From contig NZ_SLYP02000001.1 in the NCBI RefSeq assembly GCF_004341505.2, positions 2,380,501 through 2,444,500 of the forward strand: a stretch of 64,000 nt of DNA, written 5' to 3'. Both the position numbers and the translations under genes were made by a program. This DNA comes from Sphingomonas sp. JUb134 (GTDB lineage Bacteria; Pseudomonadota; Alphaproteobacteria; Sphingomonadales; Sphingomonadaceae). The first letter of the stretch is position 1. Each line of letters begins with the position of its first letter. Below, piece by piece: positions 25,030 to 34,995 of this stretch. The notes beneath the pieces are model-generated. The model searched no databases, had not been told where the DNA came from, and was given only the letters and a program-made list of their open reading frames with translations.

Positions 25030-26715
25030 ATGGACAATATCATCACAAATGCCGGGGCCTGGTTGCTCCTGGCCATTCTGGCGCTGTTCGGCGCGGCGCT
25101 TGCCGCCGACGCGGGCTTCGCCGTCCACATGGGAATCATGGCGATCGCGGCTCTGGCCGCGTCGTTCCTCACCATCTCGAAGGGCGACTTCAACGCGCTC
25201 CCGGGTCGGCTTGCCGGCCCCGCGGCTCTGCAGAGCCGCTATTACGACGACGTGATCCGCTGGGGCGTGATCGCGACCGTCTTCTGGGGCGTCGTCGGGT
25301 TCCTGGTCGGCGTCGTCATCGCCCTCCAGCTCCCCTTCCCGGCCCTGAACCTCAACAACGAGTTCACGACCTTCGGGCGCCTGCGGCCACTGCACACCTC
25401 GGCCGTGATCTTCGCGTTCGGCGGCAACGCGCTGCTCGCGACGAGCTTCTATGTCGTGCAGCGCACCTGCCGCGCGCGGCTGTTCGCACCCAAGCTCGCG
25501 AACTTCGTGTTCTGGGGCTACCAGCTGTTCATCGTTCTTGCGGCGACCGGCTATGTCCTCGGCATCACCGAGGGCAAGGAATATGCCGAGCCCGAGTGGT
25601 ACATCGACCTTTGGCTGACGATCGTCTGGGTCTGCTACCTCGCGGTCTTCGTCGGCACGATCGTGAAGCGGTCCGAACCCCACATCTATGTGGCGAACTG
25701 GTTCTACCTGTCCTTCATCATCACCATCGCGATGCTGCACATCGTCAACAACCTGTCGATGCCGGTGTCGCTGCTGGGGTCCAAGTCCTACGCCGCCTTC
25801 GCGGGCGTGCAGGATGCGCTGACCCAATGGTGGTACGGCCACAACGCGGTCGGCTTCTTCCTGACCGCCGGCTTCCTCGGCATGATGTACTATTTCGTGC
25901 CCAAGCAGGCCGAACGGCCAGTCTACAGCTACCGGCTGTCGATCATCCACTTCTGGTCGCTGATCTTCCTCTACATCTGGGCAGGTCCGCATCACCTCCA
26001 CTACACGGCGCTGCCAGACTGGGCGCAAACGCTGGGCATGGTGTTCTCGGTGATGCTGTGGATGCCCAGCTGGGGCGGCATGATCAACGGCCTGATGACG
26101 CTCAACGGCGCCTGGGACAAGATCCGCACCGATCCGATCATCCGCATGATGGTCTTCGCGCTCGCCTTCTACGGCATGGCGACCTTCGAGGGCCCGATGA
26201 TGTCGATCAAGTCGGTCAACTCGCTCAGCCACTATACCGAATGGACGGTCGGCCACGTGCACTCCGGTGCGCTCGGTTGGAACGGCATGATCACCTTCTC
26301 GGCGATCTACTACATGGCGCCGCGCCTGTGGGGTCGCGAACGGCTCTACTCGCTCCGGATGGTGAACTGGCACTTCTGGCTCGCGACGCTGGGGATCGTT
26401 CTCTACGCCTCCTCCATGTGGGTGGCGGGCATCACCCAGGGCCTGATGTGGCGCGAGTACGGCGAGGACGGGTACCTAGTCTACGCCTTCGCCGAGGTCG
26501 TCTCCGCGATGAAGCCCTACTACGTGATCCGCATGCTGGGCGGCCTGTTCTACCTCACCGGCGCGCTGGTGATGGCCTGGAACATCTTCAAGACGATCAA
26601 GGGCGACCTGCGCCAGGAGGCGCCGATGACCGACGCCGCCTTTGATCCCGAGGCGGACCGCCCGGTCGTGCGGGTGCCCGCCGCCGGTACCCCCCAGCCC
26701 GCTCCCGCCGAGTAA
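25030..26715 (+). CDS. ccoN: cbb3-type cytochrome c oxidase subunit I
   Basis: Catalytic haem-copper subunit of the high-affinity cbb3 oxidase; reduces oxygen at a haem b3/CuB centre. The 561-residue protein has about fourteen membrane helices. Visible conserved parts are [20 protein letters not shown] (haem ligand His), [13 protein letters not shown] (CuB His), [16 protein letters not shown], and [14 protein letters not shown] with the late haem-ligand histidines. The ATG at 25030 follows GAGGGG and begins at MDNIITNAG. The C-terminus carries a short Pro/Ala/Asp-rich cytoplasmic extension. First gene of the ccoNOQP cistrons. Confidence 0.97.
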   Translation: MDNIITNAGAWLLLAILALFGAALAADAGFAVHMGIMAIAALAASFLTISKGDFNALPGRLAGPAALQSRYYDDVIRWGVIATVFWGVVGFLVGVVIALQLPFPALNLNNEFTTFGRLRPLHTSAVIFAFGGNALLATSFYVVQRTCRARLFAPKLANFVFWGYQLFIVLAATGYVLGITEGKEYAEPEWYIDLWLTIVWVCYLAVFVGTIVKRSEPHIYVANWFYLSFIITIAMLHIVNNLSMPVSLLGSKSYAAFAGVQDALTQWWYGHNAVGFFLTAGFLGMMYYFVPKQAERPVYSYRLSIIHFWSLIFLYIWAGPHHLHYTALPDWAQTLGMVFSVMLWMPSWGGMINGLMTLNGAWDKIRTDPIIRMMVFALAFYGMATFEGPMMSIKSVNSLSHYTEWTVGHVHSGALGWNGMITFSAIYYMAPRLWGRERLYSLRMVNWHFWLATLGIVLYASSMWVAGITQGLMWREYGEDGYLVYAFAEVVSAMKPYYVIRMLGGLFYLTGALVMAWNIFKTIKGDLRQEAPMTDAAFDPEADRPVVRVPAAGTPQPAPAE

Positions 26716-26726
26716 GGACAAGGACG

Positions 26727-27461
26727 ATGGCTTCCAAGTTCCTCGATCACAAGAAGATCGAACGCAACGTCACCGTGCTGGGCGTCCTCGCCTTCCTGAC
26801 GGTGATCATCGGCGGCATCGTGGAGATCGCTCCCCTGTTCTGGATCGACTCCACGGTCGAGAAGGTGGAGGGGGTCCGCCCCTACACCCCGCTCGAGCTC
26901 GCGGGTCGCAACATCTACATCCGCGAGGGCTGCTACAACTGCCACAGCCAGCAGATCCGCCCCTTCCGGGACGAGGTCGAGCGCTATGGCCACTACAGCC
27001 TAGCGGCCGAGAGCATGTACGATCACCCGTTCCAGTGGGGCTCCAAGCGCACCGGGCCGGACCTGGCCCGAGTCGGCGGTCGCTACTCGGACGAGTGGCA
27101 CGTCCAGCACCTCAAGGACCCGCGCTCCGTGGTGCCGGAGTCGATCATGCCGCCCTATGCCTTCATGGCCGCGCGCGACCTGGATGCGGGCGACATGGCC
27201 AAGCACCTGACCGCCATGCGCCGGGTCGGCGTCCCCTACACCGACGAGGACATCCAGAAGGCGCAGCAGGACCTGTCGCTCCAAGCCCTGGCCGACGGCG
27301 ACGCCGCCGACCTCGCCCGCCGCTATCCCAAGGCGCAGGCCCGTGACTTCGACGGGGATCCAAACCGACTGACTGAGATGGATGCGCTGGTCGCGTACCT
27401 CCAGATGCTCGGCACCACCGTCGATTTCCGGTCGGCGGAGGCACAGGAGCAGCCCCGGTGA
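26727..27461 (+). CDS. ccoO: cbb3-type cytochrome c oxidase monohaem subunit II
   Basis: Membrane-anchored c-type cytochrome that passes electrons from CcoP toward CcoN. The 244-residue protein has one N-terminal helix (about 17-39), the haem c site CYNCH (Cys69, Cys72, His73) followed by SQQIRPF, and a methionine axial ligand candidate in [11 protein letters not shown]. It starts 11 nt after ccoN and its TGA overlaps the GTG of ccoQ. Confidence 0.97.
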   Translation: MASKFLDHKKIERNVTVLGVLAFLTVIIGGIVEIAPLFWIDSTVEKVEGVRPYTPLELAGRNIYIREGCYNCHSQQIRPFRDEVERYGHYSLAAESMYDHPFQWGSKRTGPDLARVGGRYSDEWHVQHLKDPRSVVPESIMPPYAFMAARDLDAGDMAKHLTAMRRVGVPYTDEDIQKAQQDLSLQALADGDAADLARRYPKAQARDFDGDPNRLTEMDALVAYLQMLGTTVDFRSAEAQEQPR

Positions 27462-27622
27462 ACTACAGCGATCTGCGGCATTTCGCAGACAGCTACGGCC
27501 TGGTCTTCATGAGCGTGGTCTTCCTCGTGCTGGTCGGATGGACGTTCCGCCGCAACGCCGGGAAGCACCACGACCAGGCCGCCCACAGCATCTTCGAGGA
27601 AGAGGACCGCTCCGATGGTTGA
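27458..27622 (+). CDS. ccoQ: cbb3-type oxidase small subunit CcoQ
   Basis: A 54-residue single-helix protein starting from a GTG that overlaps the ccoO stop (GTGA): [20 protein letters not shown], then [10 protein letters not shown] and a charged tail rich in Glu/Asp. CcoQ stabilises the oxidase, or in Rhodobacter modulates signalling through it. It overlaps ccoP by 8 nt. Size, single helix and position between ccoO and ccoP make the call firm although the sequence family is weakly conserved. Confidence 0.9.
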   Translation: MNYSDLRHFADSYGLVFMSVVFLVLVGWTFRRNAGKHHDQAAHSIFEEEDRSDG

Positions 27623-28580
27623 GCGCAAGCGGATCGACGACAAGACCGGCACCAGCACCGTCGGCCACGAATGGGACGGCATCGAGGAACTCGACACGCC
27701 GATGCCACGCTGGTGGCTGATCACCTTCTTCGCCAGCATCGTGTTCGCGGCGGTGTATGTCGTGCTCTACCCGGCGTGGCCGCTGGTCCACAGCGCCACC
27801 GCCGGCGTGCTGGGCTGGTCCAGCCGCGGCCAGCTGGCGAAGGAAGTGGCGACCGAGGGCACCCGCAAGGCGCCGATCGAGCAGGCCCTGGCCCGCGTCC
27901 AGATCGAGCGTCTGCCGGAGAACAGCGAGCTGTTTCAGGCGGCCGTTGCCGGCGGCAGCGCGGCGTTCAAGGTCTATTGCGTGCAGTGCCATGGCGCAGG
28001 CGCCGCCGGCACCAAGGGCTATCCCAACCTCAACGATGACGACTGGCTCTGGGGCGGCGACCTGAAGACGATCCAGCAGACGCTGCTGAACGGCATCCGC
28101 CAGCCCGGCAACGATGCGACCCGCATGTCGGTGATGCCGGCCTTTGGCCGCGACGGCATCCTCCAGCCGGCAGAGGTTCAGGACGTGGTGAGCTATGTCC
28201 GGGTTCTCTCCCATCAGGAGAAGCCGAGCGAGGCCGCCCGCCGCGGCGCCACGCTGTTCGCGAACAACTGCGTCGCCTGCCACGGGCCGCAGGGCAAGGG
28301 CATGCGCGAGTTCGGTGCCCCGAACCTGACCGACGGCATCTGGCTGTACGGCGGCGATCGCGACACGCTGACGGAGACCGTCACCAACTCGCGCTATGGC
28401 GTGATGCCCGCCTGGGGTCATCGCCTCGACCCCGTCACCATGAAAATGCTCGCGGCCTATGTCCATTCGCTGGGCGGCGGCGAGGCGTTCGTACCCGAGA
28501 CGCCGGCAGCCGTTGCGGCCGCCACGTCCAACCCGGAGGCGGCCACACCGGTCGCGCAACCCCGAAATGTCCAGCCCTGA
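27615..28580 (+). CDS. ccoP: cbb3-type cytochrome c oxidase dihaem subunit III
   Basis: Membrane-anchored dihaem cytochrome c, the electron entry subunit of the cbb3 oxidase. The 321-residue protein starts with the cytoplasmic HEWDGIEELDTPMPRWW motif typical of CcoP and a helix at about 33-52. Two haem c sites follow: CVQCH (122-126) and CVACH (219-223). Its stop overlaps the ccoG start by 14 nt. The C-terminal tail is Ala/Pro-rich. Confidence 0.97.
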   Translation: MVERKRIDDKTGTSTVGHEWDGIEELDTPMPRWWLITFFASIVFAAVYVVLYPAWPLVHSATAGVLGWSSRGQLAKEVATEGTRKAPIEQALARVQIERLPENSELFQAAVAGGSAAFKVYCVQCHGAGAAGTKGYPNLNDDDWLWGGDLKTIQQTLLNGIRQPGNDATRMSVMPAFGRDGILQPAEVQDVVSYVRVLSHQEKPSEAARRGATLFANNCVACHGPQGKGMREFGAPNLTDGIWLYGGDRDTLTETVTNSRYGVMPAWGHRLDPVTMKMLAAYVHSLGGGEAFVPETPAAVAAATSNPEAATPVAQPRNVQP

Positions 28581-30114
28581 CGACCTGGCGGGCCCCAAGC
28601 AGAAGCTGTTCGAGGCCCGCACCAAGATCTTTCCCAAGGCAGTCGACGGCAGCTTCCGCCGGCTGAAGTGGGCGCTGATGGCCGTGACCCTGACCATCTA
28701 CTATGTGACGCCGTGGCTGCGGTGGGATCGGGGGCCGTACGCCCCCGACCAGGCGGTGCTGGTGGACATCGCCCACCGCCGCTTCTTCATGTTCTCGATC
28801 GAGATCTGGCCGCACGAGTTCTACTATGTGGCCGGTCTGCTGATCATGGCGGGCATCGGCCTGTTCCTGGTGACCTCTGCGGTGGGGCGCGCCTGGTGCG
28901 GCTATGCCTGTCCGCAGACGGTGTGGACCGACCTGTTCGTCCATGTCGAACGCGCGATCGAAGGCGACCGCAACGCCCAGATCCGCCTGCAAAAGGCGCC
29001 ATGGGGTCCGGCCAAGATCGCCAAGCGCGTCACCAAGCATGGCATCTGGCTGCTGATCGCGGTTGCGACCGGCGGTGCCTGGATCTTCTACTTCGACGAT
29101 GCGCCGACGCTGTTCGGCCAGGTCGTCCGCGGCGAGGCGCCGATCGCCGCCTATGCCACCATCGCGATCCTGACCGGCACCACCTATGTGCTGGGCGGCC
29201 TGATGCGCGAGCAGGTGTGCGTCTACATGTGCCCCTGGCCGCGCATCCAGGGCGCGATGCTCGACGAGAAGTCGCTGCTGGTCACCTACAAATATTGGCG
29301 GGGCGAGCCGCGCACCCATGGTCTGAAGCGCGCCGGCCCTGCCGCGCGCCGGCCGGAGGTGCAGGACCAGGGCGCCGAGCCGCAGGTCGGCATCCCCTCG
29401 CTGGTGGCGCTCGCCGCCAACCCGGAAAAGACGCCGCGGATCGGCGACTGCATCGATTGCAACGCCTGCGTCGCGGTGTGCCCGACCGGCATCGACATCC
29501 GCAACGGCAGCCAGATCGGCTGCATCACCTGCGGGCTGTGCATCGATGCGTGCGACCAAATCATGGCCAAGATCGGCCGGCCGCCGCGGCTGATCGGCTA
29601 CAGCACCATCGCCGACGAGACGATCGCGGGCGAAGGCGGCGAGCCGATGCATCCGCTGCGCCGGCTGCTGCGGCTGCGCACCATCCTCTACACGCTGGTG
29701 TGGGCGGGGATCGGCATGGGCATGTTGTTTGCCCTGGGCACCCGCACGCGCATCGACCTGTCGGTCAGCCAGACGCGCAACCCGCTCTACGTCCGCCTGT
29801 CGGACGGCAGCATCCGCAACACCTACACGGTCAAGGTCCGCAACATGGAGAACCGCCCGCGCGAGGTGGAGATCGGGCTTTCGGGCCTGACGCGCGCCGC
29901 CATGTGGAACGACGCCGGCAGCCGCGAGACGGCGGGCTCGACCGTGCGGCTGAAGGTGCCCGCCGACCAGGTCGCGAGGACCCGCGTGTTCGTAGCCGCG
30001 CCCGCTCAAGGACCGACCCGCCAGGACGTGACCTTCACCGTCCGCGCCCTCGACCAGGAAGGCGGCCAGGACACCGACGAGAACTTCTTCGAGCGCCCGG
30101 AGACCGGACAATGA
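28567..30114 (+). CDS. ccoG: Cytochrome c oxidase accessory protein CcoG/FixG
   Basis: Polytopic membrane ferredoxin-like protein for cbb3 biogenesis; family work links it to Cu(II) reduction during CuB insertion. The 515-residue protein has about five helices, an early CGYACPQTVWTDLFV motif, CVYMCPWPRIQGAM, and a tandem 4Fe-4S domain around 295-335 (CIDCNACVAVCPTG and CITCGLCIDACDQ). A periplasmic immunoglobulin-like C-terminal domain completes it. The ATG at 28567 lies inside the 3' end of ccoP; longer in-frame sequence upstream is a shadow of ccoP. Confidence 0.96.
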   Translation: MSSPDDLAGPKQKLFEARTKIFPKAVDGSFRRLKWALMAVTLTIYYVTPWLRWDRGPYAPDQAVLVDIAHRRFFMFSIEIWPHEFYYVAGLLIMAGIGLFLVTSAVGRAWCGYACPQTVWTDLFVHVERAIEGDRNAQIRLQKAPWGPAKIAKRVTKHGIWLLIAVATGGAWIFYFDDAPTLFGQVVRGEAPIAAYATIAILTGTTYVLGGLMREQVCVYMCPWPRIQGAMLDEKSLLVTYKYWRGEPRTHGLKRAGPAARRPEVQDQGAEPQVGIPSLVALAANPEKTPRIGDCIDCNACVAVCPTGIDIRNGSQIGCITCGLCIDACDQIMAKIGRPPRLIGYSTIADETIAGEGGEPMHPLRRLLRLRTILYTLVWAGIGMGMLFALGTRTRIDLSVSQTRNPLYVRLSDGSIRNTYTVKVRNMENRPREVEIGLSGLTRAAMWNDAGSRETAGSTVRLKVPADQVARTRVFVAAPAQGPTRQDVTFTVRALDQEGGQDTDENFFERPETGQ

Positions 30115-30590
30115 TCAGCCCCCGCCCCGCCCCCGCCCGCCGCTTCACCGGCTGGCACATGCTGGCGATCCTGCTGGGCATGTTCGGCACGATCATCGCC
30201 GTGAACTTCGTCATGGCGCGCTTCGCGGTCGGCACGTTCGGGGGAACCGTGGTCGACAACAGCTATGTCGCCAGCCAGAAGTTCAACCGGTGGCTTGCCG
30301 AGGCACGCGCGCAGGAAGCGCTTGGCTGGAAGCTGGACGTGACGGTGGATCACAGCCGCACCGTCCGTATCGCCACCCGCTCGCCGATGGGGCCGCTGTA
30401 CGCCGCCACGATCGACGCGGTAGCGACCCACCCGCTGGGCCGCGCGCCCGAGCAGAAGCTCCACTTCGTGAACGTCGGCGGCGGCGCCTTCGCCTCGCAA
30501 CAGCCGCTGCCGGAGGGACGCTGGCTGCTCCGGATCGGGGTCCGGGAGGGGCGCAGCACCGCCCGCTTCGACGACCAGGTCGGCGCATGA
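30111..30590 (+). CDS. ccoH: cbb3 oxidase assembly protein FixH/CcoH
   Basis: Single-helix membrane protein needed for stable cbb3 assembly. From the ATG overlapping the ccoG stop (ATGA), the product is 159 residues, beginning MISPRPAPARRFTGWHML. It has a helix at about 16-38 followed by the FixH-typical FVMARFAVGTFGGTVVDNSY and a periplasmic domain ending FDDQVGA. It overlaps the ccoI start as ATGA. Confidence 0.93.
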   Translation: MISPRPAPARRFTGWHMLAILLGMFGTIIAVNFVMARFAVGTFGGTVVDNSYVASQKFNRWLAEARAQEALGWKLDVTVDHSRTVRIATRSPMGPLYAATIDAVATHPLGRAPEQKLHFVNVGGGAFASQQPLPEGRWLLRIGVREGRSTARFDDQVGA

Positions 30591-32734
30591 ACGCCCCCGC
30601 CCCCGCGGCCGTTGCGGCCGAGCGCTGCGCCACCAGCCAGTTCAGCGTGCCGACGCTGCATTGCGCCGGCTGCATCGCCAAGCTGGAGGGCGGGCTCGCC
30701 GCCACGCCGGGGGTGATCGACGCGCGGGTCAACTTCACGGCCAAGCGGGTGCGGGTCACCCATCTCCCCGAACTCGACACCGGCGCGGTGCGCGCGGCGA
30801 TCGCCCGCATCGGCTTTCCCGCCGAGCCGTTCCTGGGCGAAGCGGACGGTGCCGCCAGCCGGGAGAGCCGCGAGCTGGTGAAGGCGCTGGCCGTCGCCGG
30901 CTTCGCCGCGATGAACGTCATGCTGCTGTCGGTGTCCGTCTGGTCCGGCGCGGAAGGCGCGACCCGGCAGCTGTTCCACTGGCTGTCGGCGATGATCGCG
31001 CTGCCGGCGGTCGCCTATGCCGGGCGCCCGTTCTTCCGCAGCGCCTGGGCGGCGCTGCGCCATGGCCGCACCAACATGGACGTGCCGATCTCGATCGGGG
31101 TGGTCCTCGCCTGCGGGCTGAGCCTCTACGAGACCGCGACCGGCGGCCACGACGCGTACTTCGACGGCGCCGTCATGCTGCTGTTCTTCCTGCTGGCGGG
31201 GCGCTTCCTGGACAGCGTGATGCGGGCGCGGGCGCAGGACAGCGCGGGCGCGCTGCTGCGCCAGACGGCGCCCGGCGCGCAGGTGCTCGACAAGCAGAAC
31301 GTGCCCCAGTGGCGCGCGGCCGAGGAGGTTGCCCCCAACATGCGGATGCTGGTGGCGGCGGGCGACCGGCTGGCGGCCGACGGCGTGGTGGAGAGCGGCA
31401 CCAGCAGCGTCGACCGGTCGCTGATCACCGGCGAAAGCGTGCCGGAGACGGTGACAGCCGGCAGCAAGGTGCTCGCGGGCACGATCAACATGGACGGGCC
31501 GTTGATCGTGAAGGTGACCGCCGCGGGCGAGAACACCGCGATCGCGGACATCGCCCGGCTGATGGAGGCGGCGGGCGGCACCAAGTCGCGCTACGTCCGG
31601 ATCGCCGATCGCGCCGCACGGCTCTATGCGCCGGCGGTCCACAGCCTGGCGGCGTTGAGCTTCCTGGGCTGGATGCTGGCCGGGGCCGGCGTGCACCAGG
31701 CGGTGCTGATCGCGGTCGCCGTGCTGATCATCACCTGCCCCTGCGCCTTAGGATTGGCGGTGCCGGTGGCCCAGGTGGTCGCGTCCGGCGCGCTGATGCG
31801 GGCGGGCGTGCTGATCAAGGACGGTTCGGCGTTGGAGCGGCTGGCCGAGGCCGACGTCGCGCTGTTCGACAAGACCGGCACGCTGACCTTGGGACGGCCG
31901 ACCCCGTTCGACACCCTGCCGCTCACCGCAGAGGAGAAGCCGGTCGCGCTCGCGCTGGCGCGCGCCAGCCGCCATCCGCTGTCCCGGGCGCTGGCGGCAG
32001 CGCTGGAGGCAGAGGGCATCCAGGCAGCGACGCTCGCGGACATGATCGAGCAGCCCGGCCTGGGCATCGAGGGACATGTCGATGGGATGCGTGCACGGCT
32101 CGGCCGGGCGGACTGGGTCGGCGCGGAGCAGCCGGCGGAGGGCGCGGCGCTCAGCACCGGCTTCGTGCTCGGCAGCGCGCCGGCGCGGCTGCTGCGGTTC
32201 GAGGACGCCCTGCGGCCCGATGCCGAGACGGCAGTCGCGCGGCTGCGCAGCCAGGGGCTTGCGCCCGCCATCCTGTCCGGAGACCGGGCGCAAGCCGTGG
32301 CGGCGATCGGCCATCAGCTGGCGGTCGAGGCGACGGCCGAGCTGTCGCCCGCCGACAAGTTCGCCGCGATCGAGCGGCTGGCCGCCTCCGGTCGCCGCGT
32401 GCTGATGGTGGGCGACGGCCTCAACGACGGCCCGGCGCTGAAGGCGGCGCACGTCTCGATCGCCCCCTCCTCCGCCAGCGACGTCGGCCAGACCGCCGCG
32501 GACCTGCTGTTCCTGGGCGACCGGCTGATGCCGGTGCCGGTGGCGATCGCCGCCGCGCGCCGCACCATGGCGGTGGTGCGGCAGAACTTCGCGCTGGCGA
32601 TCGGCTACAACGTGCTGGCCGTGCCGCTCGCGATCGCGGGCTATGTGACGCCCCTGATCGCGGCGCTCGCCATGTCCGGTTCCTCGCTGATCGTGGTCGC
32701 CAATGCGCTGCGGCTGCGGAGTGCTGCGCGATGA
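30587..32734 (+). CDS. ccoI: Copper-translocating P1B-type ATPase for cbb3 assembly
   Basis: Cu(I) export ATPase of the CcoI/FixI branch, supplying copper for the CuB centre. The 715-residue protein has an N-terminal heavy-metal domain with HCAGC (25-29), six to eight helices, and the actuator TGES motif (281-284). The membrane metal site is CPC (384-386), the phosphorylation site is DKTGT (428-432), an HP motif sits in SRHPLS, and the hinge is GDGLNDGPAL. Overlaps ccoH and ccoS by 4 nt each. Confidence 0.96.
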   Translation: MNAPAPAAVAAERCATSQFSVPTLHCAGCIAKLEGGLAATPGVIDARVNFTAKRVRVTHLPELDTGAVRAAIARIGFPAEPFLGEADGAASRESRELVKALAVAGFAAMNVMLLSVSVWSGAEGATRQLFHWLSAMIALPAVAYAGRPFFRSAWAALRHGRTNMDVPISIGVVLACGLSLYETATGGHDAYFDGAVMLLFFLLAGRFLDSVMRARAQDSAGALLRQTAPGAQVLDKQNVPQWRAAEEVAPNMRMLVAAGDRLAADGVVESGTSSVDRSLITGESVPETVTAGSKVLAGTINMDGPLIVKVTAAGENTAIADIARLMEAAGGTKSRYVRIADRAARLYAPAVHSLAALSFLGWMLAGAGVHQAVLIAVAVLIITCPCALGLAVPVAQVVASGALMRAGVLIKDGSALERLAEADVALFDKTGTLTLGRPTPFDTLPLTAEEKPVALALARASRHPLSRALAAALEAEGIQAATLADMIEQPGLGIEGHVDGMRARLGRADWVGAEQPAEGAALSTGFVLGSAPARLLRFEDALRPDAETAVARLRSQGLAPAILSGDRAQAVAAIGHQLAVEATAELSPADKFAAIERLAASGRRVLMVGDGLNDGPALKAAHVSIAPSSASDVGQTAADLLFLGDRLMPVPVAIAAARRTMAVVRQNFALAIGYNVLAVPLAIAGYVTPLIAALAMSGSSLIVVANALRLRSAAR

Positions 32735-32895
32735 ACGGCCTGGCCCTGTTGATCCCCATCGCGCTGCTGCTCGGCCTGGCGGGCCTGGGCGCGTTCTTCT
32801 GGTCGGTGAAGTCGGGCCAGTTCGAGGACATGGACGGCGCCGCCATGCGGGTGTTGATCGATGACGAGGCCCCGGCCGAGGGTCCCGACGAGTGA
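32731..32895 (+). CDS. ccoS: cbb3 oxidase maturation protein CcoS
   Basis: A 54-residue single-helix protein: MNGLALLIPIALLLGLAGLG, then AFFWSVKSGQFEDMDGAA. The FFWxxKxGQFED(M/L)DxxAxRxLxD pattern is diagnostic of CcoS, which is needed for haem and copper insertion into CcoN. The ATG overlaps the ccoI stop. Last gene of the cluster; no T-rich terminator hairpin follows directly. Confidence 0.95.
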   Translation: MNGLALLIPIALLLGLAGLGAFFWSVKSGQFEDMDGAAMRVLIDDEAPAEGPDE

Positions 32896-33204
32896 TCGGA
32901 TCGCGGAAGGTTAGGCTAAAGTTAGTCCAAGAACGCTTCCGTCGTCCTGTGCCGAAAGCGCGTTTTCGCGGCAGTGCGCGGCTTCTCCGGGCGGCATCAC
33001 GCCGGCCCGGATTGCATCCTTCGCGCAGCTGATGGCGATCATGCTCCGGCAACGCTCCGACCTTGGGTTGAGGGGAGAGGAGCGTAGCCCGGGGTCGCTG
33101 CTGTAGGACAGAGGCGGCCTCGTTCCGGCGCGCCTGGGGCATGGACCTCCACCTTCAGATCATGCGCTATCGGGACGGCATCGGGTTGAAAGCGGACGTC
33201 CGGC
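32896..33204. other. 309-bp gene-free gap after ccoS
   Basis: Gap between the convergent ends of ccoS (+) and the secreted hydrolase (-). It holds the GTTAG direct-repeat element (32902-32940) and a GC hairpin (CCGGGCGGC 32987-32995 with GCCGGCCCGG 33001-33010). GCTGTAGGA near 33100-33107 is also found downstream of the second copy of the element near 56518. I see no credible coding frame. A small RNA gene is possible but unproven. Confidence 0.5.
32902..32940 (+). repeat. GTTAG direct-repeat element, copy A
   Basis: Contains GGTTAGGCTAAAGTTAG followed by TCCAAGAAC: two GTTAG units 11 bp apart. Over the first 32 bases it matches copy B (56406-56446) at 29. Both copies start 6 nt after a plus-strand stop codon. 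Function unknown. Confidence 0.7.
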
Positions 33205-34752
33205 CTATTGGGGAGCCTCAAGCCCGCGCGGCGCGAGCGCATCGCGCAACCAGTCGCCGACCAGCGAAACGAGCCGGGGCGAACCGAGGTTCGCACCCAG
33301 GGCGGCGCTCTCTTCCACGGTTCCGGTCGTGGCGCCTTCCTGGAACCAATGGCTCAGCCCGTCGAACACCACCACCCGGGCGCGCGGATTGGCGGCAAGC
33401 GCAGTACGCGCGGCGGGCGCCTCCTGCGACGCGACGACCAGCGGATCCAGCGTGCCGAACACCGCCAGCACCGGCACCTGCAACGCGCGCAGATCGGACG
33501 CGGAGCGCAAGCGGTGCGCCCGGGCCACCTCTTCGGTATCGATCATCGCCAGCCCCGCTTCGCTTTCGACCCGTGTGAAGCCCGACGCCTGCAGCCGTTC
33601 GACCAGCGTGGCGCGCAGCGGCGCCATCGCCGCGGCATCGCGGTTGTCGATCCGACCCTGGATCAGCGCAAGCGCGGCATCCACCGTCGGCTCGATCGAA
33701 GCCGCCGGCCGGTGTGCTGCAACCATCTGGTTGCGCAGCGCCTGGCGGAGGTAGGGCAGGCCGTCGCCGACGGAGCCCGCCAGCGTCACCACCGCGGCGA
33801 TGGCCGGATCGGCCGCGGCCACGGCCGGGGCGATCACGCCGCCTTGGCTCTGCCCGACCAGCGCGACGCGGCGGCCGTCGAGGTCCGGCCGGCGGCGCAT
33901 CGCGGCCACCGCCGCTGCGGCATCGGCAGTCAGCCGCTCGATGTCCTCGCGATACTCGCCGGTCGACTGGCCGATGCCGCGCTTGTCATATTCCAGTGTG
34001 GCGATGCCATCCGCGGCGAGTCGCTTCACGATCTCTGGGAAGCCGCCGCGACCATTGCGCCCGTGACCCTGGATCAGCACGGCGATCGGCAGCGGGCCGG
34101 GGCGCCCGACCGGCAGGTGCAGCGTTCCTGCCAGCGTCACGCCGGGTTCGGACGGGATCGTCACGTCCATGGCGATCGACCGCGGGCGAAAGGCGGCAAA
34201 GGCGCTAGTCACTCCGTCGCGGTCGGGTGCGCCGCGCTGAAACGCGACCGGGCCCAACGTCACGTTTCCCGCCGCGAGCCCGAGCGGGACGGACAGCGAC
34301 TGGGTTCCGGCGGCGAAGGCGGAGGGCGCGGTGCCGCTGATCGTCACCTGCTGCCACCTGGGGGCAAGCGTAACCTGCGCCTGGGCGAAGCGGGCGTAGC
34401 CGGGTGCTCCGCCCTGCATTCCGATCGTCACGGCCGTGGGGCGTTCCGCGCATACCCAGAACACCGCACTCACCCGTTCTCCAGCGGAGAGCGCTCCCGG
34501 TATCGAAAGCGCGGCGCCGCTGGACCATGGCTCGCCACCGCTCGTGCCACGCGGCTCGACCCGCACCGTGCCCTCTCCAGGCACGTCGGCATCGCGTGTC
34601 CGGGTATAGGCGGTGCCATAGACCTGCCATTCGGACGCGGGCAGCACCTGCGTTTCCTGCGAACGCGCCGGCATCGGTGTGGAAAGCGCAACCGTCGCCA
34701 GCGGCAGCGCCCAGCGCAGTAGACCCTTCGAGCGTGTGCCGGTGTGTGCCAT
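33205..34752 (-). CDS. Secreted alpha/beta hydrolase with N-terminal beta-rich domain
   Basis: Exported hydrolase of 515 residues. A signal peptide ends near residue 30 (ALSTPMPARS). A roughly 150-residue beta-rich, carbohydrate-binding-like domain follows (about 36-175), then an alpha/beta hydrolase domain from about 195. The nucleophile elbow is GQSQGG with Ser312; the acid and base are probably Asp in FGTLDPLV and His in GLSHWF. The oxyanion-side HGRNGRGG is also present. The ATG at 34752 has GGGAGAAGG upstream; longer in-frame sequence runs antisense through other genes. It resembles serine aminopeptidase-like or cephalosporin-acylase-like hydrolases; substrate unknown. Confidence 0.85.
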   Translation of the reverse strand: MAHTGTRSKGLLRWALPLATVALSTPMPARSQETQVLPASEWQVYGTAYTRTRDADVPGEGTVRVEPRGTSGGEPWSSGAALSIPGALSAGERVSAVFWVCAERPTAVTIGMQGGAPGYARFAQAQVTLAPRWQQVTISGTAPSAFAAGTQSLSVPLGLAAGNVTLGPVAFQRGAPDRDGVTSAFAAFRPRSIAMDVTIPSEPGVTLAGTLHLPVGRPGPLPIAVLIQGHGRNGRGGFPEIVKRLAADGIATLEYDKRGIGQSTGEYREDIERLTADAAAAVAAMRRRPDLDGRRVALVGQSQGGVIAPAVAAADPAIAAVVTLAGSVGDGLPYLRQALRNQMVAAHRPAASIEPTVDAALALIQGRIDNRDAAAMAPLRATLVERLQASGFTRVESEAGLAMIDTEEVARAHRLRSASDLRALQVPVLAVFGTLDPLVVASQEAPAARTALAANPRARVVVFDGLSHWFQEGATTGTVEESAALGANLGSPRLVSLVGDWLRDALAPRGLEAPQ

Positions 34753-34995
34753 GCGCCTTCTCCCTGTTCGGTTGCGATCAGTCCATGAGCATGCCGTCCA
34801 CGCACAGCCGCGCCTGCCAGCGCGAACGCTTCGGGCCGTTACCTTCCGGTCCGCGACTGGGTGATCAGCGGGCAGCCTCCCTTGACGAGGAAGACCGTCA
34901 TAGCAGGCATCGCGCGGCGCCGCTGCCTTTCCCGCGACGATCTCAAACGGGCAGCGTGCCTTGGCGCAACGCGCAGATTCGGGCAGCTTCACCGG

